Under the pieces are notes generated by a model that saw only the letters and a program-made list of their open reading frames with translations, did not search any database and was not told the origin of the DNA. Below are positions 20,800 through 28,965 of a stretch of DNA of 33,402 nucleotides, in pieces. Numbering within the stretch: position 1 is the first letter of the stretch; every line of letters begins with the position of its first letter. Position numbers and translations under genes: made by a program. The DNA comes from CAZQCI01 sp964592255 (GTDB taxonomy: Bacteria; UBA10199; SBBF01): positions 1 to 33,402 of the forward strand of contig CAZQCI010000014.1 of the NCBI GenBank assembly GCA_964592255.1, read 5' to 3'.

Positions 20800-21965
20800 A
20801 GAAAAGACGTTTCTTGTCGTTAATTTTTGGGGTCTTATTCATTTTTGGAGCTTCAGCCTGGGCCTTAAGTGATAAAATTTACCAAGAGCTGGAAATTTTC
20901 ACCCGTTTAATCGAAATTGTCGACAAGCAGTATGTCACCCCTGTTAATGAACATGATCTGATTATGGGGGCTATCAAGGGCATGCTGGAAGCGTTGGACC
21001 CCTATACCGTTTATCTCCCTCCCGACATGTATAAAGATTTTAAATCCGATACCACGGGTAAGTTTGGGGGTATTGGTTTAGAAGTCAGTATTAAAGAAGG
21101 TATTCTTACCGTTGTGGCACCCATTGAAGATTCTCCGGCTAGCAAAGCGGGAATTAAATCTGGCGATCGTATTTTAAAAATTGATGGGAAAGCCACTAAA
21201 GATATGAACCTAGTGGATGCGGTTCATGCCATGCGGGGTAATAAAGGTCAAAAAGTGGTTCTCACTTTTTGGAGAGAAGGATTTACCGAAGCGCGTGAAG
21301 TGAGCTTGGTTCGAGAAATTATCGAAACCCCTAGTGTGAAATCGGAGCTGGCAGAAGGGGGAATTGGTTATATCCGTATTACGATGTTTCAAGAAGGGAC
21401 TGGAGAAGATTTAAAAAAATCTTTAGAAGCCTTAGAAGCTAAATATGCGGCGCCTCTTAAAGGAATTGTTCTCGATTTAAGAGATGATCCAGGTGGCCTT
21501 CTTTCTGAAGCGGTGAGTGTTTCCGACTTATTCATCGATAATGGCCCTATTGTTTCCACAAGAGGACGGGATCAAAAAACAGAAATGCTTTCGGCCAAGC
21601 CAGGCAGCCCCTATGAACGCACACCGTTGGTGGTATTAGTCAATCATGGATCGGCGTCCGCATCTGAAATTGTTTCGGGGGCTCTTCAAGATACCAAACG
21701 CGCTAAAATTTTGGGGACTCAATCTTTTGGTAAAGGCTCCGTCCAAACTGTTTTGGATATGGGCGGTGGGGCGGCTTTAAAAATTACTATTGCTAAATAT
21801 TACACTCCCAAAGGTCGTTCCATCGATGGCAAGGGCATTACCCCCGATGTGTTGATTAATCAAACTGCTCTTGAAAAAGATTTTGCAAAAACAGAAGAAA
21901 AAGACCGGCCAACACTCACTCAATATCAAAAAGACCAAGCGTTAGAAATTATCAAAAAGATGTAA
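20796..21965 (+). CDS. Carboxy-terminal processing protease (S41, CtpA/Prc family)
   Basis: A 389-residue periplasmic serine protease. Residues 1-24 are a signal peptide or membrane anchor (KKRRFLSLIFGVLFIFGASAWA). A PDZ domain spans roughly 88-160 (GGIGLEVSIKEGILTVVAPI, KAGIKSGDRILKIDGK) and the S41 core follows with GIVLDLRDDPGGLL. The Ser-Lys dyad is Ser288 in NHGSASASEI and Lys313 in SFGKGSVQ, with the same 25-residue spacing as E. coli Prc. Such enzymes trim C-termini of periplasmic proteins, including peptidoglycan hydrolases and their adaptors. It starts in an ATGA overlap with the transketolase gene; a functional link to transketolase is not known to me. Confidence 0.95.
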   Translation: MKKRRFLSLIFGVLFIFGASAWALSDKIYQELEIFTRLIEIVDKQYVTPVNEHDLIMGAIKGMLEALDPYTVYLPPDMYKDFKSDTTGKFGGIGLEVSIKEGILTVVAPIEDSPASKAGIKSGDRILKIDGKATKDMNLVDAVHAMRGNKGQKVVLTFWREGFTEAREVSLVREIIETPSVKSELAEGGIGYIRITMFQEGTGEDLKKSLEALEAKYAAPLKGIVLDLRDDPGGLLSEAVSVSDLFIDNGPIVSTRGRDQKTEMLSAKPGSPYERTPLVVLVNHGSASASEIVSGALQDTKRAKILGTQSFGKGSVQTVLDMGGGAALKITIAKYYTPKGRSIDGKGITPDVLINQTALEKDFAKTEEKDRPTLTQYQKDQALEIIKKM

Positions 21966-22033
21966 GAGGTTATTTCCTCCCATCAAGGGAAAAGGGAGAA
22001 ATACTCTTTGCCTTAGTTTTAAATCTTATCTGA

Positions 22034-22120
22034 GTCATACCGGCATGTTTTAAGCCGGTATCCATTTAAATTTTAAATTAATTTTAAAATGGTCCCCGGC
22101 TTAAAGCATGCCGGGGTGAC
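22034..22120. repeat. Palindromic MITE-like element between convergent genes
   Basis: The left arm 22034-22064 (GTCATACCGGCATGTTTTAA...) and right arm 22090-22120 (...TTAAAGCATGCCGGGGTGAC) match as inverted repeats at about 25 of 31 positions around a 25-bp A/T-only centre. It resembles the TCATTCCGGCATGCTTTAAGC-type dispersed repeats. It lies between the convergent protease and barrel genes and could end transcription in both directions. The rest of this 198-bp gap holds no gene. Confidence 0.8.
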
Positions 22121-22163
22121 GAAAGGGTATTCAAAAAAAATCAAACAGAGACACTACCGATTT

Positions 22164-23390
22164 TTAAAACGGATATCCTAACTGCGTGTAAATTTCCAAA
22201 CCATCCGACCCAAAGCCCATATCTAGCCGGCCGATTACATTAGGAGGCACAAATAATCTAAAACCCATGCCGACCAAGGGTTGCCAATATTTAAAACCCA
22301 GGGTGGAAATAGAAGGGGCGACTCTCCCGATTTCAAAAAAAGGATCGAGATAAGTTTCAAAATAATTTCCGAACATTTTTGCTTTAAATAAGCGCATTCG
22401 TTGCTCGGCTTGAAAAGCAATTTTGACTTGGTCGACAAACCGTAGAGGCGTGAAAGATCGTAAGGTTTTATCTCCCCCTAAAGAAGCCATTTCGTAGAAG
22501 GGCACCCGACGTCCGAAAATTTCTTCAAAACTTAAACGCAATGCCGTTGTGAAGCGCTCATTATTTTCAGAAAAAAGATGAATGGCTTCAAAGTTTAAGC
22601 CTTGAAAATTTTTATCGCTTCCCAAAGTTTTGGATGAAAAAAAGTAGCCTAGTTTGAATAAACTACCCTTTTTGGAGTATTCTCTCTCAGGTCGGTTGTC
22701 GAAAACAATCGAAGGGCCAAAAAGAAGGTTGGTGGAATCTACCACGTTGGATAGAAGTCCGTAACGTTTTTGCGTGTCATCCACGTCATCAAAAGCGCGT
22801 TGCAGCAAGTCGGTTGTATGAAAGGCGGTTGTCCAGTTGGCTGTTATATGCGGCAGAAAGGTATAGCCGGTAATCAGGTCCATATTGAAGGAGCGGGACG
22901 TAAAATTGCTTTGTGCTTTTTCGCTACGTTGTGGGCCTAATCCAAAAAAACGTCCGAAAGGACTTTTTTTGAAAGTCACAGAGGCGTCGATATAAAATTT
23001 ATCGAAAAAAGTAGGATCAAAAAAATGGAAGGTGGCCTCGCGTTCATAACGCTGGGCCATGCCGAAGTAAAACTCAATGGCTTGATCTGGTTTTGGATAA
23101 AAATAAGAAAGAAAAGAGCCGCCTATTTTGGTGATGCTGTTATATTGTCCGATCATACCGGCAATGGCTTTAATGGAGCCGTCTTTTTTATCCGACATGA
23201 TCATAATGGGCATGAGCCCGTACGTAAGCCCTTCATCTGGGCTAATTTCAAAAACTGGAACGGGGAAAAAATCGAACGAACCACTTTTAAAAAAAGGTTG
23301 GGATTCTTTGGAGCCCTCGGTAGCTGCATGAACGGAGGTCGACAAAAGTAAAATACAAAAGAAGGGAAATAATTTTCGCCAAAAGATCAT
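22164..23390 (-). CDS. Omp85-like outer-membrane beta-barrel (surface antigen D15 type, no POTRA)
   Basis: A 408-residue protein. It has a signal peptide (MIFWRKLFPFFCILLLSTSVHA) and then alternating amphipathic strands typical of a barrel, ending in a C-terminal Phe (YTQLGYPF) as Bam substrates do. Marks of the Omp85/D15 barrel are the FDNRPEREYSKKGSLFKLGYF turn (compare DxRDxxxxPxxG) and LGGDKTLRSFTPLRFVDQ (compare GG...RGF/Y). There are no POTRA domains, so it is not BamA or TamA. Its ATG overlaps the stop of the RND exporter gene (ATGA on the minus strand), implying shared expression. A role as outer-membrane partner of that exporter, or in lipid handling, is inference. Confidence 0.75.
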   Translation of the reverse strand: MIFWRKLFPFFCILLLSTSVHAATEGSKESQPFFKSGSFDFFPVPVFEISPDEGLTYGLMPIMIMSDKKDGSIKAIAGMIGQYNSITKIGGSFLSYFYPKPDQAIEFYFGMAQRYEREATFHFFDPTFFDKFYIDASVTFKKSPFGRFFGLGPQRSEKAQSNFTSRSFNMDLITGYTFLPHITANWTTAFHTTDLLQRAFDDVDDTQKRYGLLSNVVDSTNLLFGPSIVFDNRPEREYSKKGSLFKLGYFFSSKTLGSDKNFQGLNFEAIHLFSENNERFTTALRLSFEEIFGRRVPFYEMASLGGDKTLRSFTPLRFVDQVKIAFQAEQRMRLFKAKMFGNYFETYLDPFFEIGRVAPSISTLGFKYWQPLVGMGFRLFVPPNVIGRLDMGFGSDGLEIYTQLGYPF

Positions 23391-26086
23391 TTTTTATACA
23401 CAATACGTAACACGATCGGCACCATCAGTAAAGCGGCTACAAGACAAGTGAGGCTACCGATGCTCATAATCATTCCAAAACTGGCCAGGCCTCGGTGACG
23501 CACCATGCTGAGTGCCCCAAAGCCAATGAGTGTTGTTAGGGTCGATAAAATGATGGCTGGAGCCACTGTGTGCAGCATCTCTTTAACATTTCTGTGTTCC
23601 CTAAAATGATGTACAAGATGGACTCCGTTATCAATGCCTAGGCCAATCAAGATGGGAAGTGCAAAAAAATTGGCCAAATTGAGGGATACGCCCAAAAAGT
23701 TCATCCAGCCCAATAACCATAAAAAGCCTGATATTAAAGGGAGAGAGGCAATGAAGGCATGGGGCCATGAGCGAAAATCGAGCATCATAAAAATAAAGAC
23801 CAAGATTAAAGTTAAAAACCCGACTCGATAAAAACCATGTTTCATGCGTTTGGCCGACTCATAAACACTGACAGGGGCTCCCGTGACATGCGGATCGACG
23901 GTTCGTAATTCTTGAATAAATTTTTCCATGGAATTTTCCTGCCAAATGTCTCCGGCTGGTGTGATGTAGAGAGCATATTGGCCTGAGGCACTGATGTATC
24001 TTTGTCTTACTGTTTGAGGTAGATCATGGACTGTTAGTGGGGCAGGCGACAGATTTGCCATAAATTGTTGTGTTTGTTGATGTAAGTTGCTGAAGAAAAT
24101 AATTTCGGATTGTCGAATTTTCTGCCAAGTTTTATCGCCATCTTTATCAAGTTTTTCTAGTAATTGTGATGTTGTGCTCATGAGTGTTTCCATCGATTCA
24201 ACGGCCTGTGTTTCCCCTGATTGAAAGGCTAAATTTTGTATGTTTTCGAGAGATAATTTTAATTTCTCTAATTTTTCTCTCAAATAATCACTGAGAACTT
24301 GTCGTTGGGAAGGGGCAAAATTGAAAGAGAGGTTTTGTTTAAGCTGATTAAGGTTAGCGCGTCGTGCTTCTTGATTAAGAGGAATAACGGAGTGAAGAGA
24401 TTCAACGCTGGCAACACTGGGTAATTTTTTCAGGGCTTCTTCCAGGCGCGTCAGTTCTTCTTCACTGGAAGCAAGGCTGGCAGCAAACCACGTGGAGGCC
24501 CCGCCATCTTCCATGATTTTTTTCTCGAAAATGACAGATTCTAGATGGGGGTCCTGAAGTTTGAGAATATTATTTTCAAAATGGGTTTTTAAATAAAAAG
24601 GCGCGGCCGCTAAGGTGGCACACAGGACAAGGCCCAATGTTAAGTAAGGTTTTTTGAGAAGCCCGTCTAAAAATTTAAATTCCCCAAAACTGTTTACGGC
24701 GGCGTTCTTTGTTTGATGATCGGGTCGTTTCTTCTTTTGAGAAGAATATTTTTCGGCGACTAAAAGAAGGGCGGGAAATGTGATGAGTTGAGAGAAAAGA
24801 CAGAAGAGAACCCCGCACCCTGAAACAAATCCTAATTCTTGAAGCCCCAGAAAATCGGCAGCCAGTGCTGCAAAAAAAGCGGCTGCGGTGGCCAGCCCAC
24901 CGGTGACAATGCCTTCCCCCGTAGCTAAAAGACTTTTACGAATCGCTATTTCAACCCCTTGGTTTTTGTTTCGTTCTTTTAAGTAGCGTAGTAAAAAATG
25001 CATTCCGTAATCCACACCAATTCCCACAAGAATAATGGCGAAAACTAAAGTCAGTAAATTTAGATGTCCTAAAGTGAGTGTAATAAATCCTGTGGACCAG
25101 GAAATACCACAGACTAAGGCCAGCATAATCAGCAATGGTTTGGTCAAGTTTTTTAGATAAAAAATGTAGAGCAAAGCGACAAAGATAAGAGAGGCCATTG
25201 AAGCCCAGAGCGAATCGTTGCCGGTGGAGGCCATTTCGTCAGCTTGAAGAATGGGGCGCCCTGTGAGTCCAAAGGTCAAGTTGGGGTAGTCTTGGCGCAG
25301 TTCCTGCATTTTTTCCCTTAAAAATTCCAAAGGTTTTTCCACTACTGCCATAGTGCTGTAATCTTTCTTTGGCATGATTTGCAAAAAGAGCAGGCGGCCA
25401 CTGGGAGAAAGAAAGAAACCATCAGGATCTTGTTGATACTTTAATCCCAAGATGGGTTGTAATAAGGAAGAGGGCATGATTTTTTTCATCGCCTCCGGTT
25501 TGTCCATAGAATCCAAAATGCGTTGTAATAGTTCAAAGCCTGGTTTGAGCTGATCGGCGTTTTTTTGTAAATCTTTAAGTGGGGCTTGCAATGTGTCGGT
25601 TGTCATTTGCAGTAAGCCTTCAAAATCGTTTAAAGAGGCTATCCGCGAGATAGGAGCTTTCCAGTCGAATAATTTTTGGGACAATTGTTTAAAATCTTCA
25701 TCGGGCAGTAAAAGAAAGGCCCGGCTTTCAAAAACGCTTAAATCTTCACGATAATTAATTTTGGTAAAATAATCGGTACGGTCCTTAATTTTGTCAGTTA
25801 AAGCCACGAGGGCTTTTTTGGCTTCCTCCCGGTTTTCTGGGGTGACTTCAAAGACGACGTAAAAATATTCTGAATCTCCAAATTGATCTAAAAATTTTTG
25901 GTATTCTTGGCGGTAAGTTTTTTTAGCTGAAATGAGGTTATCTTCATTTGTGTCGAGTTTTAAATTATTGAGCGAGTAGAAAGCTGATAGTGCCGCCAAG
26001 GTAACGGAGAGGGTAATGATGAGCCAAGGAAAGCCGATGATGAAGTCGGCCAATTTTTGAAGGAAACGTTTTTTAAGAGAGGGCAT
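23387..26086 (-). CDS. RND/MMPL-family exporter, HpnN-like
   Basis: An 899-residue inner-membrane transporter with the two-fold RND layout: TM1 (about 15-36), a periplasmic loop to about 285, TM2-6 (290-445), TM7 (about 482-500), a second loop, and TM8-12 to the end. ILVGIGVDYGMHFLLRY and LIGLGIDNGVHLVHHFREH are the repeated TM4/TM10-type motifs with the Asp expected for proton coupling. Eukaryotic patched-like and bacterial MMPL/HpnN proteins, which move hydrophobic lipids such as hopanoids or mycolates, share this form. No membrane fusion protein is adjacent; the only partner is the barrel gene overlapping its 3' end. The start at 26086 has no Shine-Dalgarno site and comes 1 bp after the toxin stop. 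Confidence 0.87.
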   Translation of the reverse strand: MPSLKKRFLQKLADFIIGFPWLIITLSVTLAALSAFYSLNNLKLDTNEDNLISAKKTYRQEYQKFLDQFGDSEYFYVVFEVTPENREEAKKALVALTDKIKDRTDYFTKINYREDLSVFESRAFLLLPDEDFKQLSQKLFDWKAPISRIASLNDFEGLLQMTTDTLQAPLKDLQKNADQLKPGFELLQRILDSMDKPEAMKKIMPSSLLQPILGLKYQQDPDGFFLSPSGRLLFLQIMPKKDYSTMAVVEKPLEFLREKMQELRQDYPNLTFGLTGRPILQADEMASTGNDSLWASMASLIFVALLYIFYLKNLTKPLLIMLALVCGISWSTGFITLTLGHLNLLTLVFAIILVGIGVDYGMHFLLRYLKERNKNQGVEIAIRKSLLATGEGIVTGGLATAAAFFAALAADFLGLQELGFVSGCGVLFCLFSQLITFPALLLVAEKYSSQKKKRPDHQTKNAAVNSFGEFKFLDGLLKKPYLTLGLVLCATLAAAPFYLKTHFENNILKLQDPHLESVIFEKKIMEDGGASTWFAASLASSEEELTRLEEALKKLPSVASVESLHSVIPLNQEARRANLNQLKQNLSFNFAPSQRQVLSDYLREKLEKLKLSLENIQNLAFQSGETQAVESMETLMSTTSQLLEKLDKDGDKTWQKIRQSEIIFFSNLHQQTQQFMANLSPAPLTVHDLPQTVRQRYISASGQYALYITPAGDIWQENSMEKFIQELRTVDPHVTGAPVSVYESAKRMKHGFYRVGFLTLILVFIFMMLDFRSWPHAFIASLPLISGFLWLLGWMNFLGVSLNLANFFALPILIGLGIDNGVHLVHHFREHRNVKEMLHTVAPAIILSTLTTLIGFGALSMVRHRGLASFGMIMSIGSLTCLVAALLMVPIVLRIVYKK

Positions 26087-26087
26087 A

Positions 26088-26483
26088 TTAAAGTTTTATG
26101 AGATTAAAAGATAGTATCTCATGGAGCTTATAAAATCCTTTATCGGATGTCAGAAGGCTGAGGTTGAAATCAATTGCCGATTTTAATATTAGCCAATCCC
26201 CCAATTTTGGAAGGTTTAATCCTTGAGAGAGGCATTTTCTATAAAAAGAAATCAACTGGTCAAAGTTCTCTGGGCTGTAGTCACAAAATGCCAATTGCAG
26301 TAGGTATTTCCGGACACGTCGTCTTTCCAGTTCGCTAGAGATGCCACGCAGTAATTCAAAATAAATGATGTGATTTGTAACAATTTCTGTTTTTTTATAA
26401 ATAGATTCTTCAAGGAAGCGGCAGGCAGGCGTTTGTTTTTTCTTCAAAAAATCAATCCAAACACAGGTATCAACTAAAATCAT
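26088..26483 (-). CDS. vapC: VapC-type PIN-domain toxin
   Basis: A 131-residue PIN ribonuclease. Acidic residues that bind Mg are in place: Asp5 in MILVDTCVWID, Glu43 in YFELLRG, Asp96 in LGDWLI and Asp114 in LLTSDKGFYKL. Homologues cut tRNA or rRNA when released by their antitoxin. Its ATG shares one base with the antitoxin stop (TGATG), the usual coupling in vapBC pairs. Its stop ends 1 bp before the RND exporter start, which is unusual and makes the pair the likely head of that operon. Confidence 0.88.
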   Translation of the reverse strand: MILVDTCVWIDFLKKKQTPACRFLEESIYKKTEIVTNHIIYFELLRGISSELERRRVRKYLLQLAFCDYSPENFDQLISFYRKCLSQGLNLPKLGDWLILKSAIDFNLSLLTSDKGFYKLHEILSFNLIKL

Positions 26484-26683
26484 CAGCGGTCCTTTTTATA
26501 ATTATAATTTTTTGAAAAATGGATTTTTCCCCGTAAGTGTGAAAGTCCCTCAAAGGCTTGATGGCTTTGAGTAAGGCGGTTTAACGCAAAGTCAACTACC
26601 TCTCGGGTTGTTTTAAAACCAGAAATCCTTTTAGCTTTTGTTATTTTGATGGTGTCGACCACAATATTGGTTCTTTTTTGCAT
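26483..26683 (-). CDS. vapB: VapB-type antitoxin (ribbon-helix-helix)
   Basis: A 66-residue protein with an N-terminal ribbon-helix-helix signature (RTNIVVDTIKITKAKRISGFKTTREVVDFALNRL) and a short C-terminal toxin-binding tail (LRGKIHFSKNYNYKKDR). It resembles the small VapB antitoxins of the form VDDELIxxAxxLTGxKTKREAVExAL. It would neutralise the VapC toxin encoded next and repress its own promoter. The start codon itself lies in a probable operator palindrome; no strong Shine-Dalgarno site is seen. Confidence 0.82.
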   Translation of the reverse strand: MQKRTNIVVDTIKITKAKRISGFKTTREVVDFALNRLTQSHQAFEGLSHLRGKIHFSKNYNYKKDR

Positions 26684-26709
26684 ACACTCATTTTAATATA
26701 AATGTGTAT
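26682..26709. promoter_or_regulatory. Probable VapB operator palindrome
   Basis: ATACAC at 26682-26687 is mirrored by GTGTAT at 26704-26709, with further symmetry inside (CATTT against AAATG, offset by 2 nt). It overlaps the antitoxin start codon and the region where its promoter must lie, as expected for autoregulation. Confidence 0.55.
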
Positions 26710-26727
26710 AAGATGTAAATTCTTTTT

Positions 26728-28122
26728 CTACCCGGCCCGCTTGTTTTCCAGGGCGGCTTTGGCCAAGTTTTTGCCCATTTCCCAAAGAGGGCCGGAGACT
26801 TTGCCGCAGTCTTCCACGACGGAGTTGATGGCGGACACAAATTCATCAATGTGCGATTCTTCAATCACTAGAGGGGGGAGTAGTTTCACAACGTCTTGAT
26901 GATGGCCTGAAACTTGGGTGATAAAACTATGGCGACTCATCAAAGGCATGACAATGAGCTCACCAAACAATCCTTTGTCCATTTTGTGTACCAAATTCCA
27001 GCTCATTTTTTTGAGAAGCGATTGAGGTTTGCCAAATTCGATTCCAATCATTAATCCTTTGCCGCGCACTTCTTTAAACCATTCGTGACGTTTGAGGGAG
27101 TCTCTTAATTTACTGATCAGTAAGTTGCCTAAATAAGCGGCCCGTTCGATAAGCTTTTCCTCTTCTAATAGATGGAGGCTAACTAGCCCCATGCTCATGG
27201 CAAGGTTGTTTTGTCCGAATGTGGAGGAGTGCACGACACAGCGATCCATACGGGAAAATACTTTTTCATAAATGAATTTGCGAGCCACGCAAGCCCCAAC
27301 AGGAACCATGCCACCACTTAAGGCTTTGGCCAGGGTGACAATATCGGGCTGTAAATTCCAATGCTCATAGGCAAACCACTTTCCCGTGCGACCCAGTCCA
27401 CTTTGAATTTCGTCGGCAACAACTAGTGTGCCATATTGACGACATAATTTTTCTGCCTGAGGCAGGTAATTGTCATCTGGAACATACACACCCTTGCCTT
27501 GAATGGGCTCGAATACAAAAGCGGCGACATCTTCTTTTTTTAACTCTACTTCTAAGCTGTTTAAGTCATTCATCATGATTTTTTCACAGCCGGGAAGAAG
27601 ATCGCCAAAACCATCGCGAAACTCCGCATTTCCATTAAGTGCCAGACTTCCGGTGGAGAGTCCGTGAAAAGCATGATCCAGAAATAAAATCCGTTTTCGC
27701 CCGGTGGCACAGCGTGCATACTTGATGGCGGCTTCAATGGCTTCCGTTCCGGAGTTGGTGAAAAATACGTGACTCATACCCTCAATATTAATTTTTTTAA
27801 GGAGTGCTTCCGCTAAAAGACCGGAAAGAAGAGGGGCTTCCATTTGTACTAAATTCGCGCTGTTGAGGTCGATGATGTCATGCAGTGTTTTTTTAATGAC
27901 GGGATGATTGCGTCCTAAAGAAAAAACACCATAACCGGAAAGAAAATCGAGATAACGTCGCCCTTCGGTGTCGTACACATAAGGGCCTTCCCCATTTCGG
28001 AACTCTTTATCAAAGCCGATGGTTTTTAAAACTTTGGCGAATTGAGGGTTAATATGGGCCGCATGCAGAGAAAGATGCTCACCGGTGCGTTGGGTGATGA
28101 TTTCTTTAATGTCAAAAGTCAT
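26728..28122 (-). CDS. Class III PLP aminotransferase
   Basis: A 464-residue fold-type I aminotransferase of the ornithine/acetylornithine group. Seen are YLDFLSGYGVFSLGRNHP, FFTNSGTEAIEAAIKYAR for phosphate binding, DHAFHGLSTG, VADEIQSGLGRTGKWFA with the PLP Asp, and the Schiff-base lysine in TLAKALSGGMVPVG. The N-terminus and the C-terminal extension (HIDEFVSAINSVVEDCGKV...) are compatible with hopanoid HpnO-type enzymes as well as with ordinary omega-aminotransferases; the substrate cannot be read. It stands alone upstream of the vapBC-RND-barrel genes on the same strand, 45 bp from vapB. No Shine-Dalgarno site precedes ATG 28122, and the 57-bp gap to the divergent ABC gene must hold both promoters. 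Confidence 0.85.
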   Translation of the reverse strand: MTFDIKEIITQRTGEHLSLHAAHINPQFAKVLKTIGFDKEFRNGEGPYVYDTEGRRYLDFLSGYGVFSLGRNHPVIKKTLHDIIDLNSANLVQMEAPLLSGLLAEALLKKINIEGMSHVFFTNSGTEAIEAAIKYARCATGRKRILFLDHAFHGLSTGSLALNGNAEFRDGFGDLLPGCEKIMMNDLNSLEVELKKEDVAAFVFEPIQGKGVYVPDDNYLPQAEKLCRQYGTLVVADEIQSGLGRTGKWFAYEHWNLQPDIVTLAKALSGGMVPVGACVARKFIYEKVFSRMDRCVVHSSTFGQNNLAMSMGLVSLHLLEEEKLIERAAYLGNLLISKLRDSLKRHEWFKEVRGKGLMIGIEFGKPQSLLKKMSWNLVHKMDKGLFGELIVMPLMSRHSFITQVSGHHQDVVKLLPPLVIEESHIDEFVSAINSVVEDCGKVSGPLWEMGKNLAKAALENKRAG

Positions 28123-28160
28123 GTTTTGGATTTATCAAAGCCTGGCTAAAAAGGAAAGTG

Positions 28161-28182
28161 AGGAGTTTGTTATGATTTAATG
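28161..28182 (+). promoter_or_regulatory. Two-codon mini-ORF overlapping the ABC ATPase start
   Basis: AGGAG at 28161-28165 is placed 6 nt before ATG 28172, which reads ATG-ATT-TAA; the TAA shares its last A with ATG 28180 (TAATG). Ribosomes directed by the only good Shine-Dalgarno site would make a dipeptide and could re-initiate at 28180. This decides which ATG is used for the ATPase if it is functional. Confidence 0.4.
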
Positions 28183-28965
28183 ATTGCTGGTTTTTTGTGT
28201 GCTCTGGCATACTACTTTTCTATGACGTTTCTTCTGCAAGCTCAGAATCTGACAAAGGCTTATGGTTCCATAATTGCTTTGGACAACTTAAGCTTTAGTT
28301 TGTCTCGTGGAGAGATTGTCGGACTGTTGGGTCCTAATGGCGCTGGTAAGACAACGGCCATTCATATTTTTTTAGGTTTATTGACCCCTTCTTCCGGTGA
28401 GGTTTCTGTTCTTGGTTTATCTCCCATTAAAGACCATCACGTTATTGCGTCCCGTATTAATTTTTCTTCCGCTTATGTTAATCTTCCTTCCAACTTAAAA
28501 GTGCGGGAGAATTTAAAAATTTTTTCCATGTTGTATAATGTAGAGAAGGCTCAAGAGAAAATTGAAAAATTTTTACATCTTTTTGAAATTGAACATTTAA
28601 ACAATCGTTTGACGGGGGCTTTATCGGCAGGGGAGAAAACACGGCTAAATTTATGCAAAGCACTTTTAAATGATCCGGAACTTCTTCTCTTAGATGAACC
28701 TACCGCCAGTTTGGACCCGGAAGTGGCCGATAAAGTTAAAGTCACCCTCAAGAACATACAAAAAGAAAGAGGGATGGGGATTCTTTATACCTCACACAAT
28801 ATGAAGGAAGTGGAGGAGCTGTGTGATCGAGTGATGTTTTTACATCATGGTAAAACCATGGCTGAAGGCAGCCCTCAAGAGGTGATGCGACAATATCAGA
28901 GTGGTAACTTGGATGATGTGTTCATTAAATTGGTAAGGCAAAGTGGATTTGTTAACTCCCTCTAG
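28180..28965 (+). CDS. ABC transporter ATP-binding protein (exporter, CcmA/DrrA type)
   Basis: A nucleotide-binding subunit, 261 residues from ATG 28180. Walker A is GLLGPNGAGKTT, the signature LSAGEKTRLNL, Walker B LLLLDEPTASLDP and the switch His in YTSHNMKEVEEL. The Q-loop region has the NFSSAYVNLP variant. The start is uncertain: ATG 28222 gives the conventional MTFLLQAQNLTKAYG, whereas 28180 adds a hydrophobic MIAGFLCALAYYFS but has the ribosome site nearby. The stop codon and last residues (VNSL) come from the hairpin repeat that follows. It works with the ABC-2 permease encoded downstream, forming a simple two-gene exporter for lipid, drug or polysaccharide; the substrate is unknown. 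Confidence 0.9.
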   Translation: MIAGFLCALAYYFSMTFLLQAQNLTKAYGSIIALDNLSFSLSRGEIVGLLGPNGAGKTTAIHIFLGLLTPSSGEVSVLGLSPIKDHHVIASRINFSSAYVNLPSNLKVRENLKIFSMLYNVEKAQEKIEKFLHLFEIEHLNNRLTGALSAGEKTRLNLCKALLNDPELLLLDEPTASLDPEVADKVKVTLKNIQKERGMGILYTSHNMKEVEELCDRVMFLHHGKTMAEGSPQEVMRQYQSGNLDDVFIKLVRQSGFVNSL

